Shown here piece after piece: positions 1 to 8,925 of a stretch of DNA of 64,000 nucleotides. The stretch's first letter is position 1; every line of letters starts with the position of its first letter. The position numbers and the translations under genes were made by a program. This DNA comes from Lacrimispora xylanisolvens (GTDB taxonomy: Bacteria; Bacillota; Clostridia; Lachnospirales; Lachnospiraceae): positions 21,021-85,020 of the forward strand of contig NZ_PTJA01000019.1 in the NCBI RefSeq assembly GCF_002934545.1, read 5' to 3'. The notes below the pieces were generated by a model. That model was not told the DNA's origin and made no database searches. It was given only the letters and a program-made list of their open reading frames with translations.

Positions 1-372
1 AATCCTCCTTATATGAATGATGCCCATGGTCTTAAGAATCCGGATCTGCCGAAGGCAATATCCCGTCACGAGGTATTGTGTACCTTAGAGGATGTGGCAA
101 GGGAAGCGGCCAGGCTTCTTCGTCCAGGCGGACGGTTTTATCTGGTTCACAGACCCCACAGACTGATTGAAATTATAACAGCATTAAAGAGTGTGGGTAT
201 GGAACCCAAACGAATGAAGATGGTACACCCCTTTGCTGATAAGGAGGCAAATATGGTTCTTATCGAAGCAGTCAGGGGCGGAAGATCCATGATTAAGGTG
301 GAGGCACCGGTGATTGTGTATAAGGAACCAGGTGTGTATACGGATGAAATCTATACCATTTACGGGTACTGA
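1..372 (+). CDS. tRNA1(Val) adenine(37)-N6-methyltransferase, C-terminal part
   Basis: This is the 3' part of a gene that begins before the window. Base 1 is in frame and the first four codons read NPPY, the catalytic motif IV of N6-adenine methyltransferases, so the frame extends upstream of the first ATG at 13. The rest shows the usual late Rossmann-methyltransferase pattern (the LLRPGGRFYLVHRP strand-loop, about residues 37-50). The family (TrmN6/YfiC, YabB in Bacillus) uses S-adenosylmethionine to methylate A37 of tRNA-Val. In Bacillus subtilis yabB lies just upstream of rsmI, as here, but the GIY-YIG gene yazA that sits between them there is absent. A 46-bp gap separates it from rsmI, so cotranscription is likely. 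Family assignment is fairly sure; the exact tRNA substrate is inferred. Confidence 0.82.
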   Translation, partial: NPPYMNDAHGLKNPDLPKAISRHEVLCTLEDVAREAARLLRPGGRFYLVHRPHRLIEIITALKSVGMEPKRMKMVHPFADKEANMVLIEAVRGGRSMIKVEAPVIVYKEPGVYTDEIYTIYGY

Positions 373-418
373 TTTTAATCTGGAATGAAAGAATAGGAAT
401 TTTAGCGGGAGAAGGAAA

Positions 419-1276
419 ATGAATGAGAAAAAAGGTAAATTGTATTTGTGCGCCACTCCCATCGGTAATCTGGATGACATTACCCTGCGGGTCTTAAATA
501 CGCTGAAAGAAGCGGATTTAATCGCGGCAGAGGATACCCGTCACAGCATTAAGCTTCTGAATCATTTTGATATCAAGACGCCTATGACCAGCTACCACGA
601 GTACAATAAGGTAGAAAAGGCAGTTTATCTGGTGGAGCAGATGAAGCAGGGAGTTATGGTTGCTCTGATTACAGATGCGGGAACACCGGGAATCTCCGAT
701 CCTGGTGAGGAACTGGTGAAGCAGTGTTATGAAGCAGGCGTAGAGGTGACTTCACTACCGGGACCTGCCGCCTGTATCACAGCGCTGACCCTTTCCGGTC
801 TGGGAACAAGGAGATTTTGTTTTGAAGCGTTTCTTCCTTCCGATAAAAAGGAAAAGCAGTGGATTTTAAATGAGTTAAAGAATGAGACAAGAACCATAAT
901 ACTCTATGAGGCGCCCCACCGTCTTGTCAAGACTCTGGAAGAACTTTATGAAGCATTAGGCGAGCGTAGAATTACCATCTGCCGGGAACTGACAAAACGA
1001 TATGAGACTGCTTTTCGTACAACATTTACCCAGGCACTCAGCACTTACCGCAATGAGGATCCGAAGGGAGAATGCGTCATCGTGGTGGAAGGTAAGAGCT
1101 TTGAGGAAATCCGTATGGAACAGACAAAAGCGTTTGAGGAGCTTTCCATGGAAGATCACATGGAGCGCTATGAAAGCCAGGGAATGGATAAAAAAGAAGC
1201 CATGCGTATGGTTGCGAAAGACCGTGGAATCAGCAAAAGAGAGGTTTATCAGTATCTGCTAAACCGGGAAATATAA
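419..1276 (+). CDS. rsmI: 16S rRNA (cytidine(1402)-2'-O)-methyltransferase
   Basis: The 285-residue protein belongs to the SAM-dependent tetrapyrrole/RsmI methylase family and should methylate the ribose of C1402 in the decoding centre of 16S rRNA. Family signatures are near the N-terminus: YLCATPIGNLDDITLR at about residues 10-25, AAEDTR at about 36-41, then the SAM-loop motif GTPGISDPG at about 87-95 and the LPGPAA segment at about 113-118. Length matches the family (about 280-290). The start is an ATG with GGAGAAGG 3-4 bases before it. It follows the tRNA methyltransferase by 46 bp in an rRNA/tRNA modification pair conserved in Firmicutes. Its end lies only 8 bp before the -35 element of the fatty-acid operon promoter. 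Confidence 0.95.
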   Translation: MNEKKGKLYLCATPIGNLDDITLRVLNTLKEADLIAAEDTRHSIKLLNHFDIKTPMTSYHEYNKVEKAVYLVEQMKQGVMVALITDAGTPGISDPGEELVKQCYEAGVEVTSLPGPAACITALTLSGLGTRRFCFEAFLPSDKKEKQWILNELKNETRTIILYEAPHRLVKTLEELYEALGERRITICRELTKRYETAFRTTFTQALSTYRNEDPKGECVIVVEGKSFEEIRMEQTKAFEELSMEDHMERYESQGMDKKEAMRMVAKDRGISKREVYQYLLNREI

Positions 1277-1284
1277 AAAATATC

Positions 1285-1338
1285 TTGACAACAGGCGTTT
1301 ATTCTAATAATATTATTTTGAGATTCAAACTATTTGAA
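1285..1338 (+). promoter_or_regulatory. fab operon promoter with overlapping FabT-type operators
   Basis: A consensus-like sigma-A promoter is visible: TTGACA at 1285-1290, a 17-base spacer, TAATAT at 1308-1313. Directly over the expected start site lie two overlapping inverted repeats: TTTGA-GAT-TCAAA at 1317-1329 and TTCAAA-CTA-TTTGAA at 1324-1338. The TTTGA-N3-TCAAA core is the type of site bound by the MarR-family regulators FabT/FabR of Streptococcus and clostridial fatty-acid operons, which repress when acyl-ACP is plentiful. The same core recurs before acpP at 2404-2416. The regulator gene itself is not in this window. Repression by occlusion of the start site is inferred. Confidence 0.75.
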
Positions 1339-1421
1339 ATATAAAACAATCCAACGAGGCATGATTTCATTTCAATCCGGGAATTACCAGAATGGAACAG
1401 AAACATGAATGGGGGAAATAT

Positions 1422-2387
1422 ATGACAACAAAAATAATTGGAACAGGGTCTGCAGTTCCGGACCGGGTGGTGACCAATGACGATCTGGCTAAGATTGTGG
1501 ATACCAGTGATGAATGGATCCAGTCAAGGACTGGTATCAGAGAACGGCGGATTGCTGATGCCCAGTCTGGAACCACGGATCTGGCTATAAAGGCAGCTGT
1601 GGCGGCTCTGAAGGATTCGGGTGTATCTGCGGATGAACTGGACATTATTGTTTTGGCTACTTCGTCTCCTGACCGCTGTTTTCCAAGCGGAGCCTGTGAA
1701 GTACAGGCGGCAATCGGAGCTCACAGGGCAATTGCTTTTGATTTAAGCGCTGCATGCTCTGGTTTTGTCTATGGCTTCCATACAGTCTCCGCATTTTTTC
1801 AGGCAGGTATCTATAAAACAGGTCTGATTATCGGAGCCGATACGTTAAGCAAGTTAATTGACTGGAAAGACAGAGGAACCTGCGTACTTTTTGGAGATGG
1901 TGCGGGAGCAGCGGTAGTCCGGTCCCAGGATAAAGGAACGCTTTACATGACCATGGGTGCTGATGGCACAAGAGGAAGTGCACTGGACTGTGTATCACGG
2001 ACCACTGGTAATTTTCTCACTGGTCAGGAACCGGAAACAGGCTATATGACCATGGATGGCCAGGAGGTATTCCGGTTTGCAGTTAAAACCGTTCCGGAAG
2101 CAATCTCAGAGGTGCTTTCAGAGAGCGGAACGGATTTAAATGAAATTAAGTATTTTATCCTGCATCAGGCCAATTACCGGATCTTTGAATCGATTGCAAA
2201 GAGACTGAAAGTGCCCATGGAGAAGTTTCCAACCAATTTAGAACGGTATGGAAATACATCGGGAGCATCGATTCCTATCTTGTTAGATGAATTAAACAAA
2301 GCCGGGAAGCTGCAGCAGGGAGATAAGATTGTACTTGCCGGATTTGGGGCAGGTCTTACCTGGGGCGCCACTCTTATGGAGTGGTAA
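1422..2387 (+). CDS. fabH: beta-ketoacyl-ACP synthase III
   Basis: FabH starts fatty-acid synthesis by condensing acetyl-CoA (or a branched acyl-CoA) with malonyl-ACP. The catalytic triad is visible: Cys in DLSAACSGF (about residue 112), His in ILHQAN (about 247) and Asn in YGNTSGAS (about 277). Length is 321 residues, normal for the family. An in-frame ATG exists 30 bases upstream at 1392, but the ATG at 1422 has GGGGG at 1411-1415 six bases before it and gives the usual N-terminus MTTKIIGTGSAVP. It is the first gene of an operon whose order (fabH-acpP-fabK-fabD-fabG-fabF-accB-fabZ-accC-accD-accA) is that known from Streptococcus pneumoniae, without the upstream fabM and fabT. Transcription should come from the operator-covered promoter at 1285-1338. 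Confidence 0.96.
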   Translation: MTTKIIGTGSAVPDRVVTNDDLAKIVDTSDEWIQSRTGIRERRIADAQSGTTDLAIKAAVAALKDSGVSADELDIIVLATSSPDRCFPSGACEVQAAIGAHRAIAFDLSAACSGFVYGFHTVSAFFQAGIYKTGLIIGADTLSKLIDWKDRGTCVLFGDGAGAAVVRSQDKGTLYMTMGADGTRGSALDCVSRTTGNFLTGQEPETGYMTMDGQEVFRFAVKTVPEAISEVLSESGTDLNEIKYFILHQANYRIFESIAKRLKVPMEKFPTNLERYGNTSGASIPILLDELNKAGKLQQGDKIVLAGFGAGLTWGATLMEW

Positions 2388-2400
2388 AAATTAGATCTAA

Positions 2401-2431
2401 TACTTTGATAATCAAAGTACTAGCATATAAA
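2401..2431 (+). promoter_or_regulatory. Perfect 19-bp palindromic FabT-type operator before acpP
   Basis: TACTTTGAT-A-ATCAAAGTA at 2401-2419 is a perfect palindrome in the fabH-acpP gap and contains the same TTTGA-N3-TCAAA core as the operators at the operon promoter. It overlaps a possible -35 (TTTGAT, 2404-2409) that has a TATAAA -10 at 2426-2431 with a 16-base spacer. This suggests a second, separately repressed promoter for acpP and the genes after it. An internal acpP-proximal FabT site is also known in streptococci. Confidence 0.75.
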
Positions 2432-2464
2432 AATGATTAAGAGGAAGCAAAAGGAGATTAGAAG

Positions 2465-2698
2465 ATGTTAGAGAAAATGCAGGAAATTATAGCAGAGCAG
2501 TTAAATGTGGATGCAGCAATCGTAAAACCGGAATCCTCTTTTAAAGAGGACTTAGGGGCAGACTCCCTTGATTTATTTGAACTGGTTATGGCTCTTGAAG
2601 ATGAGTACTCAGTTGAGATTCCATCAGAAGATTTAGAGAAATTAACAACCGTTTCACAGGTTATGGACTATTTAAAAGCAAAGGGCGTGGAAGCGTAA
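2465..2698 (+). CDS. acpP: acyl carrier protein
   Basis: A 77-residue acidic protein with the acyl carrier signature [17 protein letters not shown] at about residues 31-47; the serine of DSLD (about residue 36) takes the 4'-phosphopantetheine arm on which acyl chains are carried through the elongation cycle. Length and charge are typical. The ribosome site is AAAGGAG (2450-2456). Its stop codon overlaps the start of fabK (TAATG, 2696-2700), so the two are translationally coupled. A palindromic FabT-type operator lies in the gap upstream, so acpP may also be driven by its own promoter. Confidence 0.97.
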   Translation: MLEKMQEIIAEQLNVDAAIVKPESSFKEDLGADSLDLFELVMALEDEYSVEIPSEDLEKLTTVSQVMDYLKAKGVEA

Positions 2699-3621
2699 TG
2701 AATACCAGAATCCCCCAACTTTTGGGAATTGAATATCCCATCATACAGGGCGGCATGGCATGGGTTGCGGAACATCATCTTGCAGCAGCCGTGTCGGAAG
2801 CTGGTGGCCTTGGACTGATTGGCGGAGCCAATGCACCTGGTGAAGTGGTGCGTGAGGAAATCCGCAAAGCAAAAAAGCTGACCAACAAGCCAATCGGTGT
2901 CAATGTCATGCTTTTAAGCCCTCATGCTGATGATGTGGCAAAGGTAATCGTTGAGGAAGGCATTAAGGTGGTAACCACCGGAGCCGGTAATCCTGAGAAA
3001 TATATGGAGATGTGGAAAGCAGCAGGAATTAAGGTAATTCCGGTTGTTGCTTCCGTAGCACTTGCAAAGAGAATGGAGCGCTATGGTGCGGATGCAGTCG
3101 TAGCGGAAGGGTGCGAGTCCGGCGGACATATTGGAGAGCAGACCACCATGACGTTGGTTCCCCAGGTGGCAGATGCAGTTTCCATACCTGTGATAGCAGC
3201 AGGGGGAATTGGTGACGGCAGAGGAATCGCAGCAGCATTTATGCTTGGTGCAGAGGCTGTCCAGATTGGAACCAGATTTGTGGTATCCAAAGAATCCATT
3301 GTACATGACAATTACAAACAGAGAATTATAAAAGCAAAGGATATTGATTCTGCAGTAACAGGACGCACACACGGCCATCCGGTAAGATCGTTAAGAAACC
3401 AGATGACCAGAGAGTATGTGAGACTGGAAGAGGAAGGAAAATCCTTTGAAGAATTGGAATATTTAACCCTTGGAACCCTTCGCAAGGCGGTTTTAGAGGG
3501 AGATGTTATCAACGGCACGGTTATGGCCGGACAGATTGCAGGTATGATCAGTAAGGAACAGACCTGCAAGGAAATGATTGAAGAAATGATGGAGCAGGCC
3601 GGGAAACTTCTTGGCCGTTAA
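2698..3621 (+). CDS. fabK: enoyl-ACP reductase II (FMN-dependent)
   Basis: The 307-residue TIM-barrel flavoprotein performs the last step of each elongation cycle, reducing trans-2-enoyl-ACP with NAD(P)H. Signatures: N-terminal IEYPIIQGGMAWV (about residues 11-23), EGCESGGHIG in the FMN/active-site region (about 137-146; the histidine is the usual catalytic residue), and AAGGIGDGRG plus GAEAVQIGTRF (about 168-195), the phosphate-binding strands. Its place between acpP and fabD, as in Streptococcus pneumoniae, supports FabK rather than a nitronate monooxygenase. FabK enzymes are insensitive to triclosan, and no FabI is seen here. Start overlaps the acpP stop. Confidence 0.95.
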   Translation: MNTRIPQLLGIEYPIIQGGMAWVAEHHLAAAVSEAGGLGLIGGANAPGEVVREEIRKAKKLTNKPIGVNVMLLSPHADDVAKVIVEEGIKVVTTGAGNPEKYMEMWKAAGIKVIPVVASVALAKRMERYGADAVVAEGCESGGHIGEQTTMTLVPQVADAVSIPVIAAGGIGDGRGIAAAFMLGAEAVQIGTRFVVSKESIVHDNYKQRIIKAKDIDSAVTGRTHGHPVRSLRNQMTREYVRLEEEGKSFEELEYLTLGTLRKAVLEGDVINGTVMAGQIAGMISKEQTCKEMIEEMMEQAGKLLGR

Positions 3622-3637
3622 AGAGGAGTTTATGACT

Positions 3638-4555
3638 ATGAGCAAGATCGCATTTATTTTCCCAGGCCAGGGCGCACAGTACTGCGGTATGGGCCAGGAT
3701 TTTTATGAGCAGACAGCAACTGGAAAAGAAATTTTTGATATGGCTTCCGGACTTTTAGATTTTTCACTGCCGGAACTCTGCTTTGAGAAGAATGACCGTC
3801 TGGATATTACAGAATATACACAGGCAGCCATGGTGACCACAGGGATCGCCATGATGAGGGTTCTGGAAGAAAAAACAGGAATCAGACCGGATGTGACGGC
3901 TGGTTTAAGCCTGGGAGAATATTGCGCACTTGCAGCAGCAGGAGTCATGAGCGACAGGGATGCAATCTTAACTGTCAGACAGAGAGGAATTCTTATGCAG
4001 GAAGCAGTTCCTGCCGGTCTGGGAGCAATGGCAGCAGTTCTTTCTTTGGATGCGGCTAAAATTGAAGAGGTTTTAAGCCAGATCGACGGAGTTCAGATTG
4101 CAAATTATAACTGCCCCGGGCAGATTGTTATATCAGGTAAGAAAGAAGCTGTTGAGGAAGCCGGAGAGAAGCTTCTGGCAGCAGGAGCAAAGAGAGTCAT
4201 TGGCTTAAATGTAAGCGGACCGTTCCACTCAGCCATGCTGACGCAGGCAGGTGAAAAACTTGGTGCCGTGCTTGAGAACATAGAGATTCATAAACCTGTG
4301 ATTCCCTATGTAGCAAATGTAACAGCCCAGTATGTGACAGAGGCAGATGAAGTTAAGCCTTTACTGATCCGACAGGTATCTTCTTCCGTGCGTTTCCAGC
4401 AAAGTGTGGAAGCCATGTTAAAAGATGGAGTGGATACATTTGTAGAAATAGGACCAGGAAAAACACTGGCTGGATTTATTAAGAAGATAACGAGAGATGC
4501 GAAAGTCTTTAATATAGAAAAACTGGAAGATATAGATAAGTTAAAGGAAATTTAA
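3638..4555 (+). CDS. fabD: malonyl-CoA:ACP transacylase
   Basis: FabD moves the malonyl group from CoA to ACP. The N-terminal FIFPGQGAQY motif, the nucleophile motif GLSLGEY with catalytic serine at about residue 89, and the histidine in SGPFHSAML (about 197) are all present. The frame is open from 3611 (TTG), but AAAGAGGAG lies at 3620-3628; the ATG at 3638 (9-base spacing) gives the classic MSKIAFIFPGQG start. The ATG at 3632 is also possible but sits only 3 bases from the ribosome site. Length is 305 residues. The fabK gene ends 16 bp before this start. Confidence 0.95.
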   Translation: MSKIAFIFPGQGAQYCGMGQDFYEQTATGKEIFDMASGLLDFSLPELCFEKNDRLDITEYTQAAMVTTGIAMMRVLEEKTGIRPDVTAGLSLGEYCALAAAGVMSDRDAILTVRQRGILMQEAVPAGLGAMAAVLSLDAAKIEEVLSQIDGVQIANYNCPGQIVISGKKEAVEEAGEKLLAAGAKRVIGLNVSGPFHSAMLTQAGEKLGAVLENIEIHKPVIPYVANVTAQYVTEADEVKPLLIRQVSSSVRFQQSVEAMLKDGVDTFVEIGPGKTLAGFIKKITRDAKVFNIEKLEDIDKLKEI

Positions 4556-4571
4556 GGGGAGGTGACAGGAT

Positions 4572-5312
4572 ATGTTAGATGGTAAAATAGCGGTGGTCAC
4601 TGGTGCCAGCAGAGGAATCGGAAGAGCAATTGCGTTCAGGCTGGGACTGGAACGAGCTACTGTAATAGTCAATTATAATGGATCAGAAGAAAAAGCACTT
4701 CAGGTAGTAAAAGAGATTGAAGAAAAAGGCGGTAAAGCAGAAGCGATTGCCTGTAATGTATCGGATTATGAAGCTTGTGGAGCTTTCCTTGAAGGAGTCA
4801 TTAAGAAATATGGGAAGCTGGATATTCTCATTAATAATGCAGGTATTACAAGAGATAATCTTCTTATGAAAATGTCGGAAGAAGAGTTTGATGCAGTCAT
4901 CAATACCAACTTAAAAGGGGTATTTAACTGTATGAAGCATGTTTCCCGTCAGATGATCAAACAAAGAGGCGGCAGAATCATCAACATTTCATCTGTATCC
5001 GGAATTCTTGGAAATGCAGGTCAGGCAAATTACTGTGCGGCAAAAGCAGGAGTCATCGGAATGACAAAATCATTTGCCAGAGAATCTGCCAGCAGAGGTA
5101 TTACTGTAAATGCCATAGCACCAGGATACATTCAGACAGATATGACAGATGTGCTGTCTGATTCTGTAAAAGAGGCAACTCTTAATCAGATTCCCATGAA
5201 ACGTTTTGGAACGCCGGAAGATATTGCGGCAGCGGCCGTATTTCTTGCATCAGACCCGGCTGGTTATATCACAGGTCAGGTCATCAGTGTAGATGGCGGA
5301 ATGGCTATGTAA
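4572..5312 (+). CDS. fabG: 3-oxoacyl-ACP reductase
   Basis: A 246-residue short-chain dehydrogenase that reduces 3-oxoacyl-ACP with NADPH. Seen in order: [10 protein letters not shown] cofactor motif (about residues 10-19), NNAG (about 87-90), the catalytic serine in NISSVSG (about 137-143) and the YCAAK Tyr/Lys pair (about 152-156), and the C-terminal [12 protein letters not shown] ending typical of FabG. The ribosome site is AAGGGGAGGTG with a 7-base gap to ATG 4572. It is part of the fab operon, 16 bp after fabD and 16 bp before fabF. Confidence 0.96.
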   Translation: MLDGKIAVVTGASRGIGRAIAFRLGLERATVIVNYNGSEEKALQVVKEIEEKGGKAEAIACNVSDYEACGAFLEGVIKKYGKLDILINNAGITRDNLLMKMSEEEFDAVINTNLKGVFNCMKHVSRQMIKQRGGRIINISSVSGILGNAGQANYCAAKAGVIGMTKSFARESASRGITVNAIAPGYIQTDMTDVLSDSVKEATLNQIPMKRFGTPEDIAAAAVFLASDPAGYITGQVISVDGGMAM

Positions 5313-5328
5313 AAAGGAGAAAAACGGT

Positions 5329-6567
5329 ATGAATAGAAGAGTGGTAGTAACCGGAATGGGAGCAATAACTCCTATTGGCAAGGATGTAGAAAGTTTCTGG
5401 AACGGACTGAAGGAAAAAAAGGTGGGAATCGCGCCTATTACTCAGTTTGACACAACAGAATATAAAGCCACACTGGCCGCAGAAGTTAAGGATTTTGATC
5501 CGAAGGAGTATATGGATCCAAAGGCAGCCAAACGAATGGAACGTTTTGCACAGTTTGCAGTTGCAGCTACAAAGGAAGCTCTTGAAATGTCAGGTATTGA
5601 TATGGAAAAGGAAGATCCTTATCGCGTGGGCGTTAGTGTAGGTTCCGGGATTGGAAGCTTACAGGCCTTAGAGCGGGAACATAAAAAGTTATTAGAGAAA
5701 GGTCCGGGCAGAGTCAATCCTCTTTTGGTACCCATGATGATATCCAATATGGCAGCAGGAAATGTGGGGATTCAGTTCGGATTAAAGGGTAAGTGCATCA
5801 ATGTGGTTACGGCCTGTGCTACGGGAACCCATTCCATCGGAGAGGCGTTCCGATCCATCCAGTATGGGGAAGTGGATGTGATGGTGGCAGGAGGTGCGGA
5901 AGCCAGCATTTCACCAATCGGTGTGGCCGGATTTACGGCTCTTACTGCACTTACTACTTCAGATGATCCGCTCCGTGCTTCCATCCCATTTGATAAGGAC
6001 AGAAGCGGCTTTGTTATGGGTGAGGGTGCTGGCGTTGTGATATTGGAAGAACTGGAACACGCGCTTTCCAGAAATGCCGTTATCTACGGAGAAGTAGTTG
6101 GTTACGGGTCTACCTGTGATGCATACCATATTACCTCTCCAGCAGAGGACGGAAGCGGTGCTGCGAGAGCCATGACTGAGGCGATGAAAGATGCCGGCAT
6201 TAAAGCGGAAGATCTTGATTATGTCAATGCTCATGGAACCAGCACTCATCACAACGACTTATTTGAAACTATGGCAATTAAAGCTGCTTTAGGCGATCAT
6301 GCAAAAAATGTAAGAATCAGTTCTACAAAATCCATGATTGGCCATCTTCTTGGCGCGGCAGGCGGTGTGGAGTTCATTGCCTGTGTGAAATCCATTCAGG
6401 ATGGATTTATTCATGCCACTGCCGGTCTGGAAGAAGAAGGCGAAGGTTGTGATCTAAACTATACAAAGGGTGAGGGCGTTTCCTGTGACGTGACTTATGC
6501 TATCAGCAATTCCCTGGGCTTTGGTGGTCATAATGCCAGCATTCTTGTAAAGAAGTATGAACAGTAG
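5329..6567 (+). CDS. fabF: beta-ketoacyl-ACP synthase II
   Basis: FabF elongates acyl-ACP by condensation with malonyl-ACP. The Cys-His-His catalytic set is clear: Cys in VVTACATGTHS (about residue 163), His in NAHGTSTHHND (about 303) and His in MIGHLLGAAGG (about 339); the C-terminal SLGFGGHNAS glycine-rich turn is also typical. The frame is open from 5293, overlapping fabG, but AAAAAGGAG precedes the ATG at 5329, which yields the family start MNRRVVVTGMGAITPIG and a normal length of 412 residues. No separate FabB or FabA is in the window, so how unsaturated chains are made cannot be told from here. Confidence 0.96.
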   Translation: MNRRVVVTGMGAITPIGKDVESFWNGLKEKKVGIAPITQFDTTEYKATLAAEVKDFDPKEYMDPKAAKRMERFAQFAVAATKEALEMSGIDMEKEDPYRVGVSVGSGIGSLQALEREHKKLLEKGPGRVNPLLVPMMISNMAAGNVGIQFGLKGKCINVVTACATGTHSIGEAFRSIQYGEVDVMVAGGAEASISPIGVAGFTALTALTTSDDPLRASIPFDKDRSGFVMGEGAGVVILEELEHALSRNAVIYGEVVGYGSTCDAYHITSPAEDGSGAARAMTEAMKDAGIKAEDLDYVNAHGTSTHHNDLFETMAIKAALGDHAKNVRISSTKSMIGHLLGAAGGVEFIACVKSIQDGFIHATAGLEEEGEGCDLNYTKGEGVSCDVTYAISNSLGFGGHNASILVKKYEQ

Positions 6568-6579
6568 GAGGCAGTCATA

Positions 6580-7053
6580 ATGGAAATCAATGATGTGATC
6601 AGACTGATGGAGGCCGTTTCACAGCAGGGTCTCACCAGTTTTAAGCTGGAAGAGGGTGACTTTAAGTTATCCATGAAGAAAGAAAAACAGATGGTGATTG
6701 CGGCAGAAGGCGATTATGTCCAGAGAAGTATGGAGATTCCTTCTTATGCCGTTTCCAATACGAAGGCTACAGCTCTGGAGAGCGGAATGGATCAGGCTAA
6801 GACGGAAGCGCTTGCTACTGATAATGTAGTATCCTCTCCCTTAGTAGGAACCTTTTACAACGCTTCTTCACCGGACAGCGCACCGTTTGTAAAGGCGGGA
6901 GATACGGTTAAGAAAGGCCAGACTCTTGGTATCATCGAAGCCATGAAACTGATGAATGAGATTGAATGTGAATACGATGGTGTGGTAGAAGCCGTTCTGG
7001 TTGGAAATGAAGATGTGGTGGAATACGGTCAGCCTCTGTTCCGTATCCGGTAG
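6580..7053 (+). CDS. accB: acetyl-CoA carboxylase biotin carboxyl carrier protein
   Basis: A 157-residue carrier whose C-terminal domain holds the biotinylation motif EAMKLMNEIE (Lys at about residue 123); the region before it (about 85-100, SSPLVGTFYNASSPDSAPF) is the usual BCCP thumb-containing barrel. The N-terminal 75 residues form the assembly domain and linker. It shuttles CO2 on biotin between AccC and the carboxyltransferase. Ribosome site GGAGG at 6566-6571. It follows fabF by 12 bp, and a terminator-like hairpin follows it before fabZ. Confidence 0.95.
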   Translation: MEINDVIRLMEAVSQQGLTSFKLEEGDFKLSMKKEKQMVIAAEGDYVQRSMEIPSYAVSNTKATALESGMDQAKTEALATDNVVSSPLVGTFYNASSPDSAPFVKAGDTVKKGQTLGIIEAMKLMNEIECEYDGVVEAVLVGNEDVVEYGQPLFRIR

Positions 7054-7068
7054 ACGATTGTAAAATCT

Positions 7069-7098
7069 AAGAGAGGTCCAGGGTCGGACCTCTCTTTT
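7069..7098 (+). terminator. Terminator-like hairpin inside the fab/acc operon
   Basis: AAGAGAGGTCC (7069-7079) pairs perfectly with GGACCTCTCTT (7086-7096) across a 6-base loop, followed by TT: an 11-bp stem ending in a short run of U. It lies between accB and fabZ, so it probably acts as a partial terminator or RNA-stabilising hairpin rather than a full stop, because fabZ-accC-accDA have no obvious promoter of their own in the 62-bp gap. Confidence 0.7.
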
Positions 7099-7115
7099 GA
7101 ACATAAGGAGATAGT

Positions 7116-7541
7116 ATGATGTTAGGTATAAAAGAGATTCAGGAGATTATTCCACACAGACATCCGTTTTTATTGGTAGACTGCATTGAAGAACTGGTAC
7201 CGGGAGAAAAAGCTGTCGGATATAAATGTGTCACTTATGATGAGTCCTTTTTCCGGGGACATTTTCCGGAGGAACCGGTTATGCCAGGTGTTTTAATCAT
7301 TGAAGCGCTGGCTCAGGTTGGAGCGGTTGCTATATTAAGCATGGAAGAGAATAAGGGAAAAATCGCTTATTTCGGGGCAATTGACAAGGCTAAATTTAAA
7401 CAGAAAGTATATCCTGGAAGTAAGATTAAACTGGACTGTGAAATTATTAGAAAAAAGGGTCCGGTAGGAGTTGGGAAAGCGGTTGCCACTGTAGACGGTA
7501 AAATCGCTGCCAGCGCTGAACTGACATTTATGATTGGGTAG
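7116..7541 (+). CDS. fabZ: 3-hydroxyacyl-ACP dehydratase
   Basis: A 141-residue hot-dog-fold enzyme that removes water from 3-hydroxyacyl-ACP. The catalytic signature is intact: [11 protein letters not shown] (about residues 11-21) and [23 protein letters not shown] (about 47-69) with the active-site His and Glu. Two adjacent ATGs (7116 and 7119) both suit the AAGGAG site at 7105-7110; the first is used here. It sits between accB and accC, as in Streptococcus pneumoniae. Without FabA or FabM nearby, one FabZ-type enzyme may also isomerise, but nothing in the sequence proves it. Confidence 0.95.
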   Translation: MMLGIKEIQEIIPHRHPFLLVDCIEELVPGEKAVGYKCVTYDESFFRGHFPEEPVMPGVLIIEALAQVGAVAILSMEENKGKIAYFGAIDKAKFKQKVYPGSKIKLDCEIIRKKGPVGVGKAVATVDGKIAASAELTFMIG

Positions 7542-7551
7542 GTGGAGACCG

Positions 7552-8904
7552 ATGTTTGATAAGATTTTAATTGCCAACCGCGGTGAGATTGCGGTAAGAA
7601 TCATAAGAGCATGCAGGGAGATGGGAATTAAAACGGTTGCTGTGTACTCGGAAGCGGATCGGGAAAGCCTTCATACCCTTCTGGCAGATGAAGCCATCTG
7701 CATCGGACCGGCACCGTCCACACAGAGCTATTTAAATATGGAACGGATTCTCACTGCTACCGTAGCCATGAAGGCAGACGCTATTCACCCGGGATTTGGA
7801 TTTCTTTCTGAGAACGCAAGGTTTGCAGAACTCTGTCAGAAATGCAACATTACCTTTATCGGACCAGATGCCGGAATTATCAATAAAATGGGAAATAAAT
7901 CGGAAGCCAGAAAAACCATGATGGAAGCAGGTGTTCCGGTAGTGCCAGGCGGAAAGGAAGCCGTTCATCACGTAGAAGAAGCCAGACAAATGGCAGAGCG
8001 GATCGGTTTTCCGGTTATGATCAAGGCATCATCAGGCGGCGGCGGAAAAGGGATGCGTATTTCAAGGAGCATGGAAGACTTTGAAGCCAATTTTAAAAAT
8101 GCACAGATGGAATCGATAAAAGGATTTTCCGATGATACCATGTACATTGAGAAATATATTGAAAAGCCGAGACATATTGAATTTCAGATACTTGCAGACC
8201 AGATGGGTCATGTGATTCATCTGGGAGAACGGGATTGTTCGATTCAAAGGCGTCACCAGAAGGTTCTGGAGGAATCCCCTTCAGCTGCAATTTCTGAGGA
8301 GCTTCGCCAGCAGATGGGCGAGGTTGCAGTACGTGCAGCAAAGGCAGTAGGCTATGTAAATGCAGGTACCATTGAGTTTTTGCTGGATAAGGATAAGAAT
8401 TTTTACTTTATGGAGATGAATACAAGAATTCAGGTGGAGCATCCGGTAACAGAAATGGTAACCGGACTGGATCTCATAAAAGAACAGATCCGCATTGCAG
8501 CCGGTGAACCCCTTAGTGTTTCACAGCCTGATATTAGAATTTCCGGTCATGCCATTGAATGCAGAATTAATGCAGAAAATCCATCAAAAAACTTTATGCC
8601 ATGTCCTGGACTGATTAAAAATGTTCACGTACCGGGAGGCAATGGTGTGCGGATTGATACCCACATTTACAATGATTATAAGGTTCCTGCAAATTATGAT
8701 TCCATGCTGATGAAGCTGATCGTCCATGGGAAAGACCGTACGGAAGCCATTGCCAAGATGAGAAGCGCCCTTGGGGAGCTTATTATTGAAGGAATTGAAA
8801 CAAATATAGATTTTCAGTTTGACATATTAAGTCATGATGCATATCGGGATGGTGATGTGGATACAGACTTTATTCCCAAATTCTTCCCGGATTATGTCCG
8901 GTAA
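7552..8904 (+). CDS. accC: acetyl-CoA carboxylase biotin carboxylase subunit
   Basis: AccC uses ATP and bicarbonate to carboxylate the biotin of AccB. The 450-residue ATP-grasp protein shows the N-terminal [17 protein letters not shown] motif, the ATP-binding glycine-rich loop [13 protein letters not shown] (about residues 159-171), the [15 protein letters not shown] segment (about 222-236) and the catalytic [17 protein letters not shown] region (about 285-301). The frame is open from 7534, overlapping fabZ, but GGTGGAG at 7541-7547 places the start at ATG 7552. Next gene is 21 bp on. Confidence 0.96.
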   Translation: MFDKILIANRGEIAVRIIRACREMGIKTVAVYSEADRESLHTLLADEAICIGPAPSTQSYLNMERILTATVAMKADAIHPGFGFLSENARFAELCQKCNITFIGPDAGIINKMGNKSEARKTMMEAGVPVVPGGKEAVHHVEEARQMAERIGFPVMIKASSGGGGKGMRISRSMEDFEANFKNAQMESIKGFSDDTMYIEKYIEKPRHIEFQILADQMGHVIHLGERDCSIQRRHQKVLEESPSAAISEELRQQMGEVAVRAAKAVGYVNAGTIEFLLDKDKNFYFMEMNTRIQVEHPVTEMVTGLDLIKEQIRIAAGEPLSVSQPDIRISGHAIECRINAENPSKNFMPCPGLIKNVHVPGGNGVRIDTHIYNDYKVPANYDSMLMKLIVHGKDRTEAIAKMRSALGELIIEGIETNIDFQFDILSHDAYRDGDVDTDFIPKFFPDYVR

Positions 8905-8925
8905 ACAGGGAGAGGAGCAGATCTT

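Noticed and set aside
2914..3378. Long open frame on the minus strand inside fabK (154 codons)
   Set aside because: It lies wholly antisense to fabK, has no ribosome site and has a Cys/Tyr/His-rich composition typical of a codon-bias shadow.
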